From Whalleya microplaca (taxonomy: Eukaryota; Ascomycota; Sordariomycetes; Xylariales; Xylariaceae): a stretch of 64,000 nucleotides of DNA. This document shows, piece after piece, positions 60,345 to 64,000 of the stretch; position 1 is the first letter of the stretch, and each line of letters opens with the position of its first letter. Under the pieces are notes generated by a model that had not been told where the DNA came from, made no database searches, and was given only the letters and a program-made list of their open reading frames with translations. The stretch is from positions 62,001-126,000 of the forward strand of contig MU385748.1 in assembly GCA_022497155.1 (NCBI GenBank), written 5' to 3'. The position numbers and the translations under genes are program-made.

Positions 60345-61088
60345 CTTATTGCGACAAGGTTTGTTTGTTGTTAGAATATGTCAGGTTGCTACCTAGGGTC
60401 GAAGCCTGGAAGTATGTTGGGCAAAGAGGAAAGGTAGGAGCGTAGGTGGTGGTGGTGGGAGTGGTGGTGTTGGTGGTGTTGATGGTGTCAAGAAACCTGT
60501 CGGAGGAGTTTTGCCAGCTCAGATGCTCAGATGGTCGGATGAAGGTAAACAGGACGGTGTTTTTGCTCAAGAAGAAGACGAGGGTGGACGCTGCAACCAG
60601 GGCGACCCAAGGAATACGTCATGTATTGCAGAACGAATGTCGGTCGAGTGATCTGGTGTCTGTTGACGAGAGGAACATTTGAAGAGAAGGTGATCAAAAG
60701 ATGGGGGTGGTTTCGCTTTGCGCGCAAGCAAGTCAGTTCCATGGTCTTGCTCCAAGGCGCTACCTATTACGCTATTCTACGCTACGCAACCCCCAAAACT
60801 GACCCCAATCACTACGTTACGGCATTTGACGGCTAGAAACCACAATAGTCCTTATCGATAAGCTAGTGTCTCTGCGTCTGCGGAATAGTCGGTCGGTCGG
60901 CAGCTGTCTGATTTAATCCGACACCAACGCGATAAGATAAGGGATTCAATGTGCCATCCTGAACTTTTTTTTGTTCTATTTTATTTTATTTTATTTTTAT
61001 ACATAGGAACTAGGTGGAGCTCTGGCTGAAGTCTGCAAGCTTCATCATTCTACCATTGACGGCATATCTTCCTCAATAATATTTCAGC
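60345..61088. promoter_or_regulatory. divergent promoter region DEP1/NOP12
   Basis: A 744-base gap with GGTGGTGGT/GTTGGTGGTGTTGATGG triplet-like repeats near 60450-60490 on the DEP1 side and a T-rich run (ttttattttattttattttt) near 60978-60997 on the NOP12 side. Short plus-strand frames here show no domain. Confidence 0.5.
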
Positions 61089-62886
61089 ATGGCGAAATCG
61101 TATGGAAAATCATTGCAATACCCCGATCAGAATGCTTATCACTAACTGAGAGCCAGAAAACTCGGTATATCAGCTTCAGCAAAGGCCATTGACCCCACCT
61201 TAGACGCTCTATTCGCAAGCAGTGTAAGTTTTCTCCCTGGCTGCTTGATGCCGGCATATCTACCTACCTACCTAGGTCCTAACTTTCCACAAGGCTGGTC
61301 CTGCGCAACTTCCTTCGAGAAGCCGATATTCTGATCTGCTTCCACCAAAAGAGAGGAAACCTCTGCAGCAAGCGCAAGAAGCTGCATCAAGCGACAATGA
61401 GCCATCAGGATCCGAAGATGCTACCGAGGCAAGCGAAGAAGTTGAGGATGATGAATCTTGGAGTGAGATAGAAGAAGATATTGAAGACGGAGTTCAATTG
61501 TCAGAAGACGAGGATGTGTTTTCCGAACCTGCATACGTTCAGCCAGTCGCACAGAAGAAGGAGCGCAAGAGGAAGCGCAAAGACGAATATGATGACCTAG
61601 AAGACAAGTACATGCGCAAACTAGTCGAAGACGAGACTGAGAATGAGCCATCTGAGAAGCGTCGCAAAGCCGAAACTGGCCATGCAGTCAACGGCGGAAC
61701 GACGGAAGAGGCGGAGAACTCCGAAGAAGACGAGGCCCCCTTAGTGCATGAGTCGCTTCTCAAAAATCAGGAGCATGTGGATGTCGAAATCGACAAGGCG
61801 AACCGCACCTTGTTCCTTGGCAACATCTCAATCGAGGCGATATCCTCGACCAAGGCTAAGAAGCTCTTAACATCTCACCTATCATCGCCTCTATCAGCCT
61901 TGGACTCTGCTACTGGTCCGCACAAGGTTGAGTCGATACGTTTCCGTTCCACGGCATATTCTACAGGGGCGATGCCGAAGCGCGCTGCATACATCACCAA
62001 GGCGGTTATGTCTGCGACTACAAAATCCACCAACGCCTACGTTGTCTACTCCACCCAGGTGGGTGCAAGAACAGCTCTCAAGGCATTGAACGGCACCGTG
62101 ATCCTCGATCGACACATGCGCGCGGATAGTGTGGCACATCCTTCCCCTGTCAACAACCGACGATGTGTCTTTGTAGGCAATCTAGAGTTTGTCGACGACG
62201 AGACGGTCCTAAACACCAATTCAGGGGGAGAGACTACGACCAAGAAGCGCACAAAGGTTCCCGCGGACGTTGAAGAGGGATTATGGCGGACTTTTGGCCA
62301 GCACGCTGGCAAGGTAGAGAGTGTGCGAGTACCTCGAGACCCGAAGACACGTGTAAGCAAAGGCTTCGCCTATGTTCAGTTCTACGATGCCAATGATGTC
62401 GAATCGGCACTTTTACTAGACGGCAAGAAATTCCCTCCCATGTTGCCGCGTGCGCTGCGTGTATCTCGCGCCAAGGATCCGCGGAAGACCGCTCTTGCCA
62501 TGGAGCGTGCCACGAAGGCAAGGCTGGAAATCGCAGGCGCTAGTGACAGCAAGTCGAAGAGCACAAAACACAAGCCGAAAGTCACTCCCGAACAGCAGTC
62601 TCAAGTCGGCAGGGCTTCGAGGCTACTAGGACGAGGTGGTGCAGCGAGGCAACGCCGTGAACTCAAGGGCGAGGGCCGACGGCCCAGAGAAAGGAAAGAG
62701 GGTGTGTTGAACGGAGGTATGAAGACTCCGGAACAGATCGTCTTCGAGGGTCGCAGAGCAAGCGCGACTGACGGCAAGCCGAGAGACTTGAAGTTCAAGA
62801 CGAAGGGGAAGAAGGTCATAGCCAAGGGAAAGCCGAAGGGTAGAGGAGCGAAGCGGGCGGCGGAATGGAGGAAGAAGGCCACATAG
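61089..62886 (+). CDS. nucleolar protein 12 (NOP12)
   Basis: Two-RRM nucleolar protein of 556 aa needed in yeast for 25S pre-rRNA processing and 60S subunit assembly. Exons are 61089-61099 (11 bases), 61157-61223 and 61294-62886. Splicing gives MAKSKLGISASAKAIDPTLD and then LFASSAGPAQLPSRSRYSDL, matching the family N-terminus. Residues about 50-190 are acidic with KKERKRKRKDE. RRM1 starts near 197 (RTLFLGNISI) and RRM2 near 316 (RRCVFVGNLEF; SKGFAYVQFYD as RNP1). The C-terminus is Lys/Arg-rich (KGKPKGRGAKRAAEWRKKAT), as expected for nucleolar retention. The first two exons are easily missed. Confidence 0.93.
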
Positions 62887-64000
62887 TAGCAAGACGATGA
62901 GGGCGTTTATTAATGTAAATAAGCAGTTTGATGCTTTCCAACTGGATCGTCTTGATACCCAGAATATACAGACATACAGAAAGTATGTATATAGGTACTT
63001 GCTATGGTTCATTCTCGAGGTCGCCTCCTCACCTGTGGGCGCATGAGGAATGCATTGTTGCACTGGTGCTTTTATCTGGCCACAGGTACCCATCCAATGG
63101 AAACGCATCCCATCTGTCAGAACCTGTTTCATTAGCTGTGGCTTGCTTCAATGCTCGAACTGGGTTACCTGCAGGGTCGGAAGAGGCAAGACCCCGGTCG
63201 TGTCGGCCGGTTCGTAGGCGGTGAGAGGCTCGTTTGCATTAGCCGCAGGCGTAGTTACCGGCAGCCTGTTAAGACATAAGTATTCAAGTCTAGCTCTGTA
63301 TATATTGTCGAAGCAGTTTCGCAGGCGTCGGTATGGATATCAGAGCTGAAGAGGTACCTGTTTGCTAACACTTCGACGTTCGTCAATCTGCCCCTCCATT
63401 GCAAGTGAGAGCACCAACCCCGGCAGCCTCCACTACACCAAATCCATCAATTGAACAACCCCTGGAAAAGTCACGACCTCCCCCCTCAATGCTAATAAAT
63501 AGCTAGGTTTTATGTACAACCAGAGGGGTACTTGATGTGAACTTTAGGCACGCCGCTTTAAGCCTACCTGTGTAGACACCTTAACCCATGATGGGGGAAG
63601 AAGTGAAAATAAAGTATAAAGATATGTTGATGATACTCAAAATATCACTTGAATATCACGTGGAATCTATCAGTATTATAAATTCAGCAAATAAAGAATA
63701 ATCGCATGAATGTCACATGGTGCACCAAGTGAATGCTTGTGATATTGCAACAATAATGGAAAGCCTCGAATGTCCCGGGACCTATGGCCCTTCATTGGTG
63801 GTATTACCTTATACTGTCGGGCAAACATGGCAGTCATGACTATGATTGAAAAGAAAGAGAGGCAATAGGTGCGCAGCTGGAAAACATACTCCACACAATC
63901 TGATCATTTCCATTCAATGAATAGGCTCGAGCATTCACTGGCTGAGTCACACGGGCAGCAGAACGGGCAGCAGTGACTAGACTACCTACCGACACTTGGT
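62887..64000. other. downstream interval to window end
   Basis: The 3' side of NOP12. No gene, RNA or repeat is recognised. It becomes AT-rich after 63.5 kb. A gene beyond the window may begin later. Confidence 0.55.

Noticed and set aside
1..64000. CRISPR array or prokaryotic operon features
   Set aside because: All tandem repeats are simple or minisatellite type without spacers, and the genes carry spliceosomal introns.

Overview
The window is nuclear DNA from a filamentous ascomycete (Pezizomycotina, most likely a Sordariomycete; Xylariales is a guess from gene flavour only). The signs are short GT-AG introns of about 45-165 bases, a Zn2Cys6 regulator, an F-box gene, an HSPA12-like Hsp70, verprolin, SHE3 and DEP1 homologues, and gene-dense GC-richer islands separated by AT-richer gene-free stretches. 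All gene models were assembled by hand: exons were joined where reading frame, splice sites and protein motifs agree.

Layout. 1-2436: AT-rich, no gene. 2437-4004 (+): zinc-cluster regulator. 4005-7287: no convincing gene, one doubtful ORF. 7288-8373 (+): Cys-rich low-complexity protein. 10684-11985 (+): HpcH/HpaI aldolase, tail to tail with a glutaredoxin-like gene (12224-12660, -), which is head to head with a CHORD-CS co-chaperone gene (13295-14395, +). 16775-17944 (-): four-helix membrane protein. 18785-20131 (-): mitochondrial protein of unknown role. 21046-22664 (+): verprolin/WIP actin regulator. 23550-27416 (-): 1205-residue orphan with a KH-like segment and repeated PPHLR motifs. 27417-32779: 5.4 kb without a gene. 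32780-33886 (+): WW-domain protein. 33887-36114: AT-rich. 36115-37232 (+): F-box gene with three frame breaks. 38553-40127 (-): SHE3-like coiled coil. 42456-43931 (+): lone BAHD-like acyltransferase. 44435-46677 (-): HSPA12-like Hsp70 with an 11-base microexon. 47511-49045 (+): coiled-coil protein. 49721-51523 (-): ammonium transporter. 53376-56024 (-): symplekin/Pta1. 56889-57322 (+): COA3. 58185-60344 (-): DEP1/SDS3-like Rpd3L subunit. 61089-62886 (+): NOP12.

The genes are mostly unrelated housekeeping or regulatory genes: mRNA 3' processing, histone deacetylation, 60S ribosome biogenesis, cytochrome oxidase assembly, ammonium uptake and the actin cytoskeleton. I see no secondary-metabolite cluster, transposon ORF, tRNA, rRNA or CRISPR array. 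Several pairs are divergent over 0.6-0.9 kb and probably share promoter regions: glutaredoxin-like/CHORD, mitochondrial protein/verprolin, Hsp70-like/coiled coil, Pta1/COA3, DEP1/NOP12.

I did not find a clearly new biological system. The items most worth checking are the PPHLR-repeat orphan, the Cys-rich protein built on two 18-base minisatellites, the Hsp70-like protein with an altered phosphate loop and a microexon, and the frame-broken F-box gene.
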